A stretch of DNA of 64,000 nucleotides. Origin: CAIZGX01 sp044239865 (GTDB taxonomy: Bacteria > Bacteroidota > Bacteroidia > Flavobacteriales_D > Sanyastnellaceae). Each line of letters opens with the position of its first letter. Position 1 is the stretch's first letter. The notes below the pieces were generated by a model. The model did not search any database. It had not been told where the DNA came from and was given only the letters and a program-made list of their open reading frames with translations. Location: assembly GCA_044239865.1 (NCBI GenBank), contig JBIIAO010000001.1:744001-808000 (forward strand), read 5' to 3'. The position numbers and the translations under genes are program-made. This document shows positions 25,129-33,373 of the stretch, piece after piece.

Positions 25129-25956
25129 TTGTTGAAGAGAATCTACGAAATATCCATCCCGCATTTTACGATTGAAGGCACCTTTGAGGCTGCTATTTGT
25201 CAGTTTAATGACATAAAATCTTTGGATATTGACGCCATTTATCTTCTTCCTATAAATCCGACCGACATTCAGAACAGCCGATCGCCTTATTGTATTACCG
25301 ACAATTTCGATGTGCGAAAGGAATTAGGCGGAGCTGACGGATTGAAATTATTCACAGCAGCCGCTCGTGACAATGGTATGAATGTTATTCTTGATGTAGT
25401 CTTGAATCACGCTTCCATCAATCATAAGCGTGCCCATGAAAAAGATTTTTTTTCTTTAGATGGAAATGAAAGGCCATTTCATCCTATTGGCACGAGTTGG
25501 AACGACGTCTATCAAATAAATCATTTCAACGAATACCATTCGGAATATTTATTGAATTCGCTTTTTTCTTTTTTGGAAATGGCAATCGATGGTTTTCGAT
25601 TCGACGCAACTTCTTTCCTTCCAGATGAAAATTTAGAACATTGGCTTTCAGAACTAACTCGAAAGAAATCGGATGTAATCTTATGGAGCGATCCAAGTTT
25701 TATTGAAAAGGACAACCTTCTTTTCACCCACGTCTCTGCTCCTATTGGTAAACCGAAATTCGATGAACCCCGAAAGACGATTCAGATAGCCTCGCTCGGC
25801 ACGCACGATTTACTTCGAAATGAAGGAAGTTTGTTGGAAGTGTATGGTGAAAATGTAAGTGTTATTCAACAAGAACTGATTCTTCAATCAGATTCTTTTT
25901 TATTTCCGATGGGAAGTGAAAAAGGCTTCGACTTCAAATACGATTTTTTTCTTTAA
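25129..25956 (+). CDS. Minimal GH13-like protein lacking the canonical acid/base glutamate
   Basis: The protein is only about 275 residues and has no signal peptide, so it is probably cytoplasmic. GH13 motifs are recognisable: region I ILDVVLNH (about 87-94), region II GFRFDATSF with nucleophile-like Asp159, and region IV LGTHD with Asp227. Region III reads VILWSDPSF (183-191), with no Glu where the acid/base residue belongs. Domain B is very short and domain C is absent, whereas most GH13 enzymes exceed 400 residues. It may be inactive, a binding protein, or use Asp188. The start is TTG at 25129 or 25132. It overlaps the convergent permease gene by 4 bp. Confidence 0.75.
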   Translation: MLKRIYEISIPHFTIEGTFEAAICQFNDIKSLDIDAIYLLPINPTDIQNSRSPYCITDNFDVRKELGGADGLKLFTAAARDNGMNVILDVVLNHASINHKRAHEKDFFSLDGNERPFHPIGTSWNDVYQINHFNEYHSEYLLNSLFSFLEMAIDGFRFDATSFLPDENLEHWLSELTRKKSDVILWSDPSFIEKDNLLFTHVSAPIGKPKFDEPRKTIQIASLGTHDLLRNEGSLLEVYGENVSVIQQELILQSDSFLFPMGSEKGFDFKYDFFL

Positions 25957-27014
25957 TTGGATGAGGTTCGAATCCGCGGATCGAGAATTCCATATACCCA
26001 TTCAACCAGAACATTCACCACAATAAAGACGGTAGAAACCAAAATTACTCCTCCCATTACAATAGGCTGATCTTGTTTTTCAATAGCCATGAAAAGTTCT
26101 TGACCGATCCCCTTCCAACCGAAAACAAACTCTACAAAAACAGCACCCGCTAACAAGGAAGCAAACCAACCTGAAACTGCTGTTACAACCGGGTTCAAGG
26201 CATTGGGTAATGCGTGCCTGTATAAAACACGACGTTCTGAAAGTCCTTTTGCTCGGGCTGTTCGAATGAAATCTTGCGACATGACATCCAACATACTGCT
26301 TCTTGTCAATTGAACGATAATGGCCAATGGACGAATCATTAAGGTAATCATCGGAAGAATCAAATTCTTCAAATCAATGTACTTCCCTTCCCAAACATCT
26401 ACGCTGTACCAACTTCCTGTCATGCTCAATCCTGTGTAATCGCGAAGCAACACTGCTCCTATCCATGCAACTATCAGCGCTACAAAGAACGAAGGCCCCG
26501 CCATTCCAATGGCTGAAACAAATAAAACAGTTTTGTCGATCCACGAATCTTTCTTCTGAAAAGCCCATATTCCAAGGGGAATTCCGATAATCAGACTCAG
26601 CAGAATACTCCCTAACGCTAAGACAAATGTTCCTGGAAAAGATTCAGCGAAGATTGAAGAAACAGACTTTTCTGAAATGAAGGACTTCCCTAAGCTTGGA
26701 AATTTAATCCACAACGAACGATTATCACTCAAAGAAAATGACCATCCCTTATAAATCGATGAGTCTGCATAAAATGCATCTGAAAAATTATCAGATTTAT
26801 TTATACTAATCGGAGAAAGATTATTCAAATATTCAAGGTAGCGAGTGCTCAACGAGTGATTCAAACGCAGTTTATTGCGCATGTTTGTTACCACTTCTTG
26901 ATTGGCATTTTCACCGACAAGATTTTGAACAGGATCTGATCCGGTTAAATTGAAAAGGAAGAAAACGACAGTTACCACCCCCCACAGGACGAGCAATTGA
27001 TAGCCTATTTTCAT
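25953..27014 (-). CDS. Oligopeptide/dipeptide ABC transporter permease (OppB/DppB type)
   Basis: The 353-residue protein has an N-terminal membrane helix, a long periplasmic insertion (about residues 30-120) and a C-terminal BPD_transp_1 domain. The permease EAA loop is visible as FIRTARAKGLSERRVLYRHALPNALNPVV, and the end reads VYGILDPRIR as in DppB. It would form the inner-membrane pore for peptide import. No ATPase, second permease or binding protein lies nearby, so its partners must be elsewhere. The ATG at 27014 is preferred to the TTG/GTG codons just upstream. Confidence 0.9.
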   Translation of the reverse strand: MKIGYQLLVLWGVVTVVFFLFNLTGSDPVQNLVGENANQEVVTNMRNKLRLNHSLSTRYLEYLNNLSPISINKSDNFSDAFYADSSIYKGWSFSLSDNRSLWIKFPSLGKSFISEKSVSSIFAESFPGTFVLALGSILLSLIIGIPLGIWAFQKKDSWIDKTVLFVSAIGMAGPSFFVALIVAWIGAVLLRDYTGLSMTGSWYSVDVWEGKYIDLKNLILPMITLMIRPLAIIVQLTRSSMLDVMSQDFIRTARAKGLSERRVLYRHALPNALNPVVTAVSGWFASLLAGAVFVEFVFGWKGIGQELFMAIEKQDQPIVMGGVILVSTVFIVVNVLVEWVYGILDPRIRTSSN

Positions 27015-27132
27015 TGCAACCTTCACCAAACGAAAATAGAATATTTGATTCCTGAACCTTCTTTATCAAGCAAATGTTATACACGGCACACTTCTTGAAA
27101 AGTCGGGCGTAGTATTTATTCAATAACCTTCT

Positions 27133-27140
27133 TACTTTTG
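27133..27140 (+). promoter_or_regulatory. -7 box 4 nt before the MauE-thioredoxin gene
   Basis: TACTTTTG fully matches TAnnTTTG and is separated from the ATG at 27145 by AATT only. Transcription would begin at or near the start codon, suggesting a leaderless mRNA. Confidence 0.45.
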
Positions 27141-27144
27141 AATT

Positions 27145-28179
27145 ATGGAAAAACGAAATCTTTACATCTCCTGGTCACTGCGTGTGTTCTTATTCGCGCT
27201 TTTTGTGTTTTCTGCAATCACAAAGATGTTTCCTTTAACGCCTTTCGAGAAACAGCTCGTTGACTTAGGCTTTGCAGATTGGCATACAGCCCCCTATTTC
27301 GCTCGATTAATTATCGGAGTTGAATTAGGTCTTGGAATCGCTCTGATTCAAAATCATTATTTCAAACGCTTCGTTATTCCTGCAACAGCCCTTTTACTTG
27401 TTGCTTTTTGTATTCACCTTTCTTATCAGATTGCAATCGGACAAGGTGGAAATTGTGGATGCTTCGGACAATTCATTGAAATGACTCCAACGGAAGCGCT
27501 CATTAAAAATATTGTTACACTCGGTTTATTGGGTTGGCTATTTGCCATTAGCAAAGAGAAGAAAACGGCCAATCGCTTTTCATTCCTTTTGCTAATCTGG
27601 TCTTTCTCGACCTTATTTATGTTCATGAAGTTTCCTTTTGCACCGTTCAAGGAAATTTCGAACATTGTTGTGAATACTGAAAATATTCCATGGGAAAATG
27701 AAACTCCTACTGCTCCAACAGGAACTGTCGATACTACTAAAACTACCGTTGCAACAACGCCAACTGAAACAGTTAATCCCGGTCCTACAGCGGTCGTTTC
27801 TAAATTTTCTAAATTGAATGTGTTTGGTGGAATGAAGGTTAAAATTGATGAAGGAAAGCGTATCGTATGTTTCTTCATTCCGGGTTGCGACCACTGTCGT
27901 GAAGCTGCTAAAGCGCTAGCTGAATTATCAAAAGATCCTAGTTTCCCTAAAGTTTATGTTTATTTCGGAGATGAAGAGTTAGAGAAAATCGATGAGTTCT
28001 TCCAAGTTGCTGGAAAGAAGTATCCTTATCAAGTGCTTGGCATGGGAGAATTCTTTACTTTAATGGGGCCGCAAGGTGAAACACCGGGTATCATATACAT
28101 GTGGAACGGAAATATTCAAAAGTCCTATTTCGGAGATCAATTCAGCAAGGAAGATTTAAAAAACACGTGTAACCAATAG
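27145..28179 (+). CDS. MauE/DoxX-like membrane protein fused to a thioredoxin-like domain
   Basis: The 344-residue protein has about five membrane helices within residues 12-163, with the MauE-type motif GGNCGCFGQF (Cys104, Cys106). A Thr/Pro-rich linker (187-215) follows, and then a thioredoxin-like fold with IPGCDHCREA (Cys248-Asp-His-Cys251). Such fusions are thought to move reducing power across the inner membrane to periplasmic thiols, analogous to DsbD or vitamin K epoxide reductase fusions. The C-terminal domain most likely faces the periplasm. The domain call is good; the substrate is unknown. Confidence 0.83.
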   Translation: MEKRNLYISWSLRVFLFALFVFSAITKMFPLTPFEKQLVDLGFADWHTAPYFARLIIGVELGLGIALIQNHYFKRFVIPATALLLVAFCIHLSYQIAIGQGGNCGCFGQFIEMTPTEALIKNIVTLGLLGWLFAISKEKKTANRFSFLLLIWSFSTLFMFMKFPFAPFKEISNIVVNTENIPWENETPTAPTGTVDTTKTTVATTPTETVNPGPTAVVSKFSKLNVFGGMKVKIDEGKRIVCFFIPGCDHCREAAKALAELSKDPSFPKVYVYFGDEELEKIDEFFQVAGKKYPYQVLGMGEFFTLMGPQGETPGIIYMWNGNIQKSYFGDQFSKEDLKNTCNQ

Positions 28180-28201
28180 ACGTTTCGTTCGTCATAGTCT
28201 C

Positions 28202-30742
28202 GTGAATATTTCAATATATAAAAAGCAATTAAAGACAGCGCTTCTAAGCGTTGTCTTTTTGTTTTGTTGGAATTTGAGTTTTGCTACCACCGTTAAAGGA
28301 ACTGTGAAAGATGAGCAAGGCCTTCCGCTTTTTCACGTAGCCGTATTTGTTCCCGGCACCAATTTGGGTGCGCACACCAATGAAAACGGTGAGTATCAAT
28401 TGAACCTTAAGCCGGGAAACTATGAGCTCAATTTCAATTTCATTGGTTATGAAAAAATTATAAAGTCGCTGCGTATTGGACAAGAAAAAACGTTGATCAT
28501 CGACGTTGTTATGAAGGTCAATAACAATGAAATGCCCATGGTGGTTGTGAATGCCGACCGAAGGGATTTTGTAAAGCGATTGGTGCGTGGGGCTTCCGAC
28601 CAACGGGAGTTCTATGCGAAGCAAATTGAAAATTATTCGGTCGGGTTTTATGGAAGAACCTCAATGGAGAAGATAGATTTCAAACGTGATTCGGCATACA
28701 AAGTCATACAGCCTCCAGTGATTGAAAATGAAATCTATCACGTAAACGAAGGAGCTGGCACACTTTACGCAAACAACAATCAGATCAAACTAAAGGTTGA
28801 TGCGTTTCGCGATTTCACTCCGAAGGGAACAGAAAATTTCGCTTCCGTAAATGTGAGTTTTGAATACGGTGAAGAGTCAATCGTAAATGATCGTGATCGT
28901 TGGGAAGACCCTTATGAGTTGACAAGCGCTTCGAGTTATTCCGAATTTAACTTGAAGGAAAACGCATTAACGCTTCCACAATTGACTGATAAAAAAATCA
29001 TTTCGCCCATCGCTTCAACCGCCCTTCTCTCCTATTCGTATGATTTGGTTGGTATAGACACGTTGAATGGAGAGAAATTCTTCAAGCTTTCCGTAATGCC
29101 TATCTTCAAGCAAGAAGCATTGTTCAATGGATACATCTGGATACAAGACACAACATTTGTTGTGGGAAAATTGGAATTGAATTTAGCCGACGAAGTCATG
29201 CCTTTCTTCTCTGATTTTTCGTGGAAAGAAGAGTTTGTAGAAATTGATAAAGACAAGTGGTTGAGCTACGGTAAATCCATTCAAGGAAAAGTAAAAGAAG
29301 GAAAAACGCAGCGTATATGTCATATTGAATACAAATTCAAGGATTACGAATTCAATATTGCAAAGCCTTTGAATATGCAAACCAGCGAGGTCTTGAAATA
29401 CGACGATTACGCATTTGACAGAGACAGCGCCTATTGGGAAAGTAAACAACTTATCCCTCTCTCGACACTTGAATTGAAATACAAGCACGAATGCGACAGT
29501 ATTCAAAAAAGATTCGATGACCCAAAGATTCAAGCGGAGACCGATTCAGCTTATAACAAAATAACTTTTTGGGATGTCACACTTTCTGGAGTTGCTTGGA
29601 GAAATCGTGCAAAGGGAACCGCATACTATATTAATCCATTAATTGCCCAAGCCAATGTTTTCGGTATTGGCGGATATCGACACAAACTCGGAGGCAGTTT
29701 CAGTAAGTATTTCAAGAGCAATGATTTTGTTTTAGAAACGGACGGGTACGTTGATTATGGAATTGCGAACAAAGACATTCGTGGAAGAGGTGGTATAGGG
29801 TTGACTTATTACCCTAAGAAATTTGTGCGGACTTATGTAAGGTTTGGCGATTATTACGACATGGTCAATACCTTTTCTTCCTTTAGTACTGTTTTTAGCC
29901 GAAGTAATTATGTCAGAGCAAAGATGTTTAGTATCGAGCAACGTATGGAAGTAATCAATGGATTGTATGCTTCGTTAACATATGAGTTCTGTGATCAAAT
30001 GCCCATTAACAATTTGATTCCAGATGCATGGTCTTCGCAGTTGTTTGGAGATGTAAACAACCCAATTGAGTTTCAACGCTACACCAAATCAGAATTCAAT
30101 TTAAATCTACAATGGAGACCTGGACAAACTTATTATTTCAAGAAGAATAAAAAAGTAGTTACTGGATTCAAATACCCTGAGGTTCGCTTTAATTATCGCA
30201 AGGGTGTTCCAAAAATGTTCGGCAGTGAAGTGAACTTCGATTATGTTGAATTGAGAATTCACGATGACTATCAGCTTCCGCGATTTGGAACAGGCTCATG
30301 GACCATTCAAGGAGGTGCCTTCGTCAATAAAGCCAATTTAAGATTACTGGAATACAAGTACTTTAGAGGTTCTGACTTCTTTTTCTTCTCTGATCCCAAC
30401 GCCTCTTTCCAATTACTTGATCGGGTATTCCTCACGCCGAATGCGTATTACAGAGGAAACTATGTACACAGTTTCAACGGAATGTTCTTCAATAAAATTC
30501 CATTATTGAATCGATTGAAGTTGAATGAGATTGCCGGAAGTGCGCTCATTGCTATACCAAGCGAGAACTTTATTCACCAAGAAATATTTGTTGGAATTCA
30601 AAAACAAATCCGTATAAAAGAACAACTTTTCCGTCTAGGTGCATTTTTGGTAACATCAGATTCAAACCTCGACAAGGCAAACTACACCTTTAAGTTTGGC
30701 ATCAGTTATTGGAACACCTACACAAAAAAATGGAGTTATTAA
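28202..30742 (+). CDS. DUF5686 outer-membrane protein with carboxypeptidase-regulatory-like domain
   Basis: The 846-residue protein starts at GTG, with a signal peptide ending near LSFA. A carboxypeptidase-regulatory/CarboxypepD_reg-like domain follows (about 30-105, VKGTVKDEQGLPLFHVAVFV, NENGEYQL), and then a long DUF5686 region that alternates short beta strands and resembles an outer-membrane barrel. DUF5686 proteins are widespread in Bacteroidota and of unknown function. A terminator-like hairpin lies inside the signal-peptide codons. The start cannot be moved downstream without losing the signal peptide. Confidence 0.86.
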   Translation: MNISIYKKQLKTALLSVVFLFCWNLSFATTVKGTVKDEQGLPLFHVAVFVPGTNLGAHTNENGEYQLNLKPGNYELNFNFIGYEKIIKSLRIGQEKTLIIDVVMKVNNNEMPMVVVNADRRDFVKRLVRGASDQREFYAKQIENYSVGFYGRTSMEKIDFKRDSAYKVIQPPVIENEIYHVNEGAGTLYANNNQIKLKVDAFRDFTPKGTENFASVNVSFEYGEESIVNDRDRWEDPYELTSASSYSEFNLKENALTLPQLTDKKIISPIASTALLSYSYDLVGIDTLNGEKFFKLSVMPIFKQEALFNGYIWIQDTTFVVGKLELNLADEVMPFFSDFSWKEEFVEIDKDKWLSYGKSIQGKVKEGKTQRICHIEYKFKDYEFNIAKPLNMQTSEVLKYDDYAFDRDSAYWESKQLIPLSTLELKYKHECDSIQKRFDDPKIQAETDSAYNKITFWDVTLSGVAWRNRAKGTAYYINPLIAQANVFGIGGYRHKLGGSFSKYFKSNDFVLETDGYVDYGIANKDIRGRGGIGLTYYPKKFVRTYVRFGDYYDMVNTFSSFSTVFSRSNYVRAKMFSIEQRMEVINGLYASLTYEFCDQMPINNLIPDAWSSQLFGDVNNPIEFQRYTKSEFNLNLQWRPGQTYYFKKNKKVVTGFKYPEVRFNYRKGVPKMFGSEVNFDYVELRIHDDYQLPRFGTGSWTIQGGAFVNKANLRLLEYKYFRGSDFFFFSDPNASFQLLDRVFLTPNAYYRGNYVHSFNGMFFNKIPLLNRLKLNEIAGSALIAIPSENFIHQEIFVGIQKQIRIKEQLFRLGAFLVTSDSNLDKANYTFKFGISYWNTYTKKWSY
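28231..28260 (+). terminator. Terminator-like hairpin inside the DUF5686 signal-peptide codons
   Basis: AAAGACAGCG (28231-28240) pairs with CGTTGTCTTT (28249-28258; one G-T wobble), and TTTTT ends the element. It could terminate transcripts from the upstream MauE-thioredoxin gene or attenuate the DUF5686 gene. Confidence 0.5.
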
Positions 30743-30794
30743 TGTCAACATGAAATGTGGCACTATCTTTATAAACGAAACAAAAACAATTGCT

Positions 30795-31343
30795 ATGAAA
30801 AAGCTATCTCTCTTTTTAGGATTCGCGCTATTACTTTTAGCAGGATGTAAGACCAATGCGAACCTTGGTGAAAAAGTAAACGAACCATTCACAGGAAATA
30901 AATACGAATCGAACGATCGTTATTTCAGAGGAACTGGAAAAGGTCAATCGATGGACGAGAATATCTCTCGCAACAAAGCAGATCTTCAAGCCAAGAAAGT
31001 ATTGGCTCAGCAGGTTGAAACTAACGTAAAGGTTGTAACAGATCAATACCTAGGAGAAACAGAATTGAATAACCGTTCTGAAATCACAGATAAGTTCCAA
31101 TCATTAGCGCGTGAGGCAACGAATACGCAGATTGCTGACTTACGTAAGATTGGCGAGGAGAAATACAAAATGCCTGATGGAACTTTCACAACTTACATCG
31201 CTTATGAAATTCACAAGCGCGATATGTATCGCTTCATGAAGAAACAAATCAAGTTAAACTCGAAGTTGAACGACGCAGAGCGCAAGACCATTGAGGACAT
31301 GATTGATGAAGAATTGAAAAAGGCAGAAGCTTTGGGAGATTAA
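30795..31343 (+). CDS. Lipoprotein of unknown function (LPP20-like)
   Basis: The 182-residue protein has a lipoprotein signal with Cys18 (LLLLAGCKT). The mature part contains YFRGTGKGQSMDENISRNKADLQAKKVLAQQV, the pattern of repeated secreted lipoproteins that begin with RG.G.G.s.d...A...A. Helical segments rich in Lys/Glu follow. It is probably periplasmic-facing and outer-membrane anchored. The ATG at 30795 is chosen because it directly begins the signal peptide. A -7-like TATCTTTA lies at 30764-30771. It is followed by a bidirectional terminator. Confidence 0.75.
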   Translation: MKKLSLFLGFALLLLAGCKTNANLGEKVNEPFTGNKYESNDRYFRGTGKGQSMDENISRNKADLQAKKVLAQQVETNVKVVTDQYLGETELNNRSEITDKFQSLAREATNTQIADLRKIGEEKYKMPDGTFTTYIAYEIHKRDMYRFMKKQIKLNSKLNDAERKTIEDMIDEELKKAEALGD

Positions 31344-31364
31344 TTTCCAACTGTATTAAAAAAG

Positions 31365-31388
31365 AAAAAGGTGCTTATGCACCTTTTT
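31365..31388. terminator. Bidirectional terminator
   Basis: A perfect 10-bp stem, AAAAAGGTGC/GCACCTTTTT with loop TTAT, serves both the plus-strand lipoprotein and the minus-strand helicase. The helicase stop codon lies in the loop. Confidence 0.88.
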
Positions 31389-32667
31389 TATTTTCACCAC
31401 CTCTATTCTTTGATTGGTATTTGGGTTTGAAGTTTCTTTTGCCACCTCCTCCTCCACTTCCACCGTGTCGAGGCTTTCCGTTCCCATTACCCTTTCCCTT
31501 CATAACAGGATTGTATTCTGGAACTGCACCATAACCTTCAGCCACGACTAACTTCTCAACATCTTGCTGTATAAGCATTTCAATTTTCTTGAACTTCACT
31601 TGATCATCTGGAGCAACGAATGTCACTGCCTCGCCATAGGCATCTGCCCTTCCTGTTCTTCCAATGCGGTGAACATAATCTTCCGCATCGCCTGGGACGT
31701 CGAAATTAATGACACAGTCAATTCCTTTAATGTCTATACCTCTACTCACAACATCTGTCGCAACCAAGACGGCGCATTTTCTATTTCTGAATTCATTCAA
31801 GGAATGTTCACGTTCGCTTTGCTCCAAGTCACTACTCATCATTAAAGCTTGAATTCCTTTCTTGCGAAGTGCGCTGTGAATATTGATAACCCCTGTTTTA
31901 GTGCTACTGAAAACGATGGTTGTTTTTTCCTTTCTCTCATATAAATAGTCTACGAGGATTGGGATTTTCTGATTTGGAAATACAACGAATGCCCCTTGCG
32001 TAACATTAGCTGGTGGCTTAGACAAGGCAATGTTTATGGTAATTGGATCATTTAAAAATCCGCGCGATAAACTAAAAATGGTATCGGGCATTGTAGCTGA
32101 AAACAGAAGGCCTTGTTTCACATCAGGAGTCTGCGCTATGATACGTTGTATATCGGGTTGAAATCCCATGTCTAACATACGATCAGCTTCATCGAGAATT
32201 AAAAATTTTAATTTAGAAAAATCGACATACCCTAAATTAATGTGCATGTTCAATCTTCCAGGAGTTGCTACAATAATATCTGTACCTGTTGTAAGTGCGT
32301 GCTTCTCTTGTGTAAAAACCTTCCCATCACTTCCGCCATAAATAGGCATGGACGAAATATCTGTAAAGTAACCATATGCTGAAATGGCCTGATCAATCTG
32401 CGTGGCAAGTTCTCTCGTTGGAACTACAATAAGTGCTGAAACAGATGTTCGATTGGTGTCTTGAATAATCTTATGAATAACGGGCAAAAGAAAGGCTGCT
32501 GTCTTCCCTGTACCTGTTTGTGCAATTCCTAAAACGTCTTTTCCTTGTAAAATATGTGGTATCGATTCCCGCTGAATGGGAGTCGGTTTTTGAATTCCCA
32601 TGGAATCGATTCCCTGTATCAAATCTTCATTTAAACCTAAACTTGAAAAATTTTCTTCACTACTCAT
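31375..32667 (-). CDS. DEAD-box RNA helicase (RhlE-like)
   Basis: The 430-residue protein has all the DEAD-box motifs: Q motif GIQKPTPIQ, Walker A AQTGTGKT, PTRELA, TPGRL, DEAD, SAT, RGIDIKG and HRIGRTGR. The C-terminal tail is rich in Gly, Lys and Arg, typical of RNA-contacting extensions in RhlE-type helicases. It probably remodels RNA during ribosome assembly or mRNA decay. The start ATG at 32667 (MSSEENF) is preferred. A weak -7 box (GACCTTTG) ends 4 nt before it. Confidence 0.93.
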   Translation of the reverse strand: MSSEENFSSLGLNEDLIQGIDSMGIQKPTPIQRESIPHILQGKDVLGIAQTGTGKTAAFLLPVIHKIIQDTNRTSVSALIVVPTRELATQIDQAISAYGYFTDISSMPIYGGSDGKVFTQEKHALTTGTDIIVATPGRLNMHINLGYVDFSKLKFLILDEADRMLDMGFQPDIQRIIAQTPDVKQGLLFSATMPDTIFSLSRGFLNDPITINIALSKPPANVTQGAFVVFPNQKIPILVDYLYERKEKTTIVFSSTKTGVINIHSALRKKGIQALMMSSDLEQSEREHSLNEFRNRKCAVLVATDVVSRGIDIKGIDCVINFDVPGDAEDYVHRIGRTGRADAYGEAVTFVAPDDQVKFKKIEMLIQQDVEKLVVAEGYGAVPEYNPVMKGKGNGNGKPRHGGSGGGGGKRNFKPKYQSKNRGGENKKGA

Positions 32668-32710
32668 ATCACAAAGGTCTAACATTCTTCGAGTGTTTTA
32701 ACAATATGCC

Positions 32711-32718
32711 TATTTTTG
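32711..32718 (+). promoter_or_regulatory. -7 box 4 nt before the 32723 gene
   Basis: TATTTTTG fully matches TAnnTTTG and is followed by TTCC and then the GTG start, suggesting a leaderless transcript. Confidence 0.45.
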
Positions 32719-32722
32719 TTCC

Positions 32723-33370
32723 GTGAAGAACGTAATACTGACCACGCTATTTCTGATTTTGAATCTACTTTCTGTTTTCGGACAGAAAGAAGAACGCAAT
32801 AAAAAATCGGACTATCCATTTATTAAACCCGAACTTATTTTAGACGGAAGACTCACTTTGGTAAGCAATGAGGGCGCTCGTCTTGGAGGTTTTCGATTAG
32901 GTGTTGAAATCAATCGCGTAAATCGGCTTGGCTTGGGATTTTATTCTTTTTCGAATGGTGTTCAAACAGAATCGTTGAATGAACTTTCTTCCAATATTGT
33001 CTCAGCAAATCTTGAATTAAACTACGCATCTGCTTATTATGAGCGTGTCTGGATGTTCACGAAAAAATACGAGTGGAGCTCTACTATACATTTGGGAGTA
33101 GGCAATGTTTCGGGGTCCTACACCTACGCAAATGGTTCCGTAGGTAATTATAACGAACCCGTTCAATTGTCTGAATTGAGTACTACTTTTTACAGGCATT
33201 TAACATACTTTATGTCTGTAGGTGGAGGAATAGGTTACCGTCAAACTAGAAACGCACCCGAAGAGCTTCTGCCTATTTACAACGCACCGGTATTCTTAGT
33301 GAAACTCAGATTTCAACCCATTAAAGCTGTGCGAGGAATTTGGAACAAAGACATTCGCAAAAGATATTAA
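32723..33370 (+). CDS. Secreted or outer-membrane protein of unknown function
   Basis: The 215-residue protein starts at GTG and has a signal peptide (to about residue 20, LLSVFG). The mature chain alternates polar and hydrophobic residues with many Gly and Tyr (for example RLGLGFYSFSNG, SVGGGIGYRQ), which suggests a small beta-barrel. I do not recognise a named family. It ends 3 nt before ligA and may be co-transcribed with it. Confidence 0.65.
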   Translation: MKNVILTTLFLILNLLSVFGQKEERNKKSDYPFIKPELILDGRLTLVSNEGARLGGFRLGVEINRVNRLGLGFYSFSNGVQTESLNELSSNIVSANLELNYASAYYERVWMFTKKYEWSSTIHLGVGNVSGSYTYANGSVGNYNEPVQLSELSTTFYRHLTYFMSVGGGIGYRQTRNAPEELLPIYNAPVFLVKLRFQPIKAVRGIWNKDIRKRY

Positions 33371-33373
33371 TCT

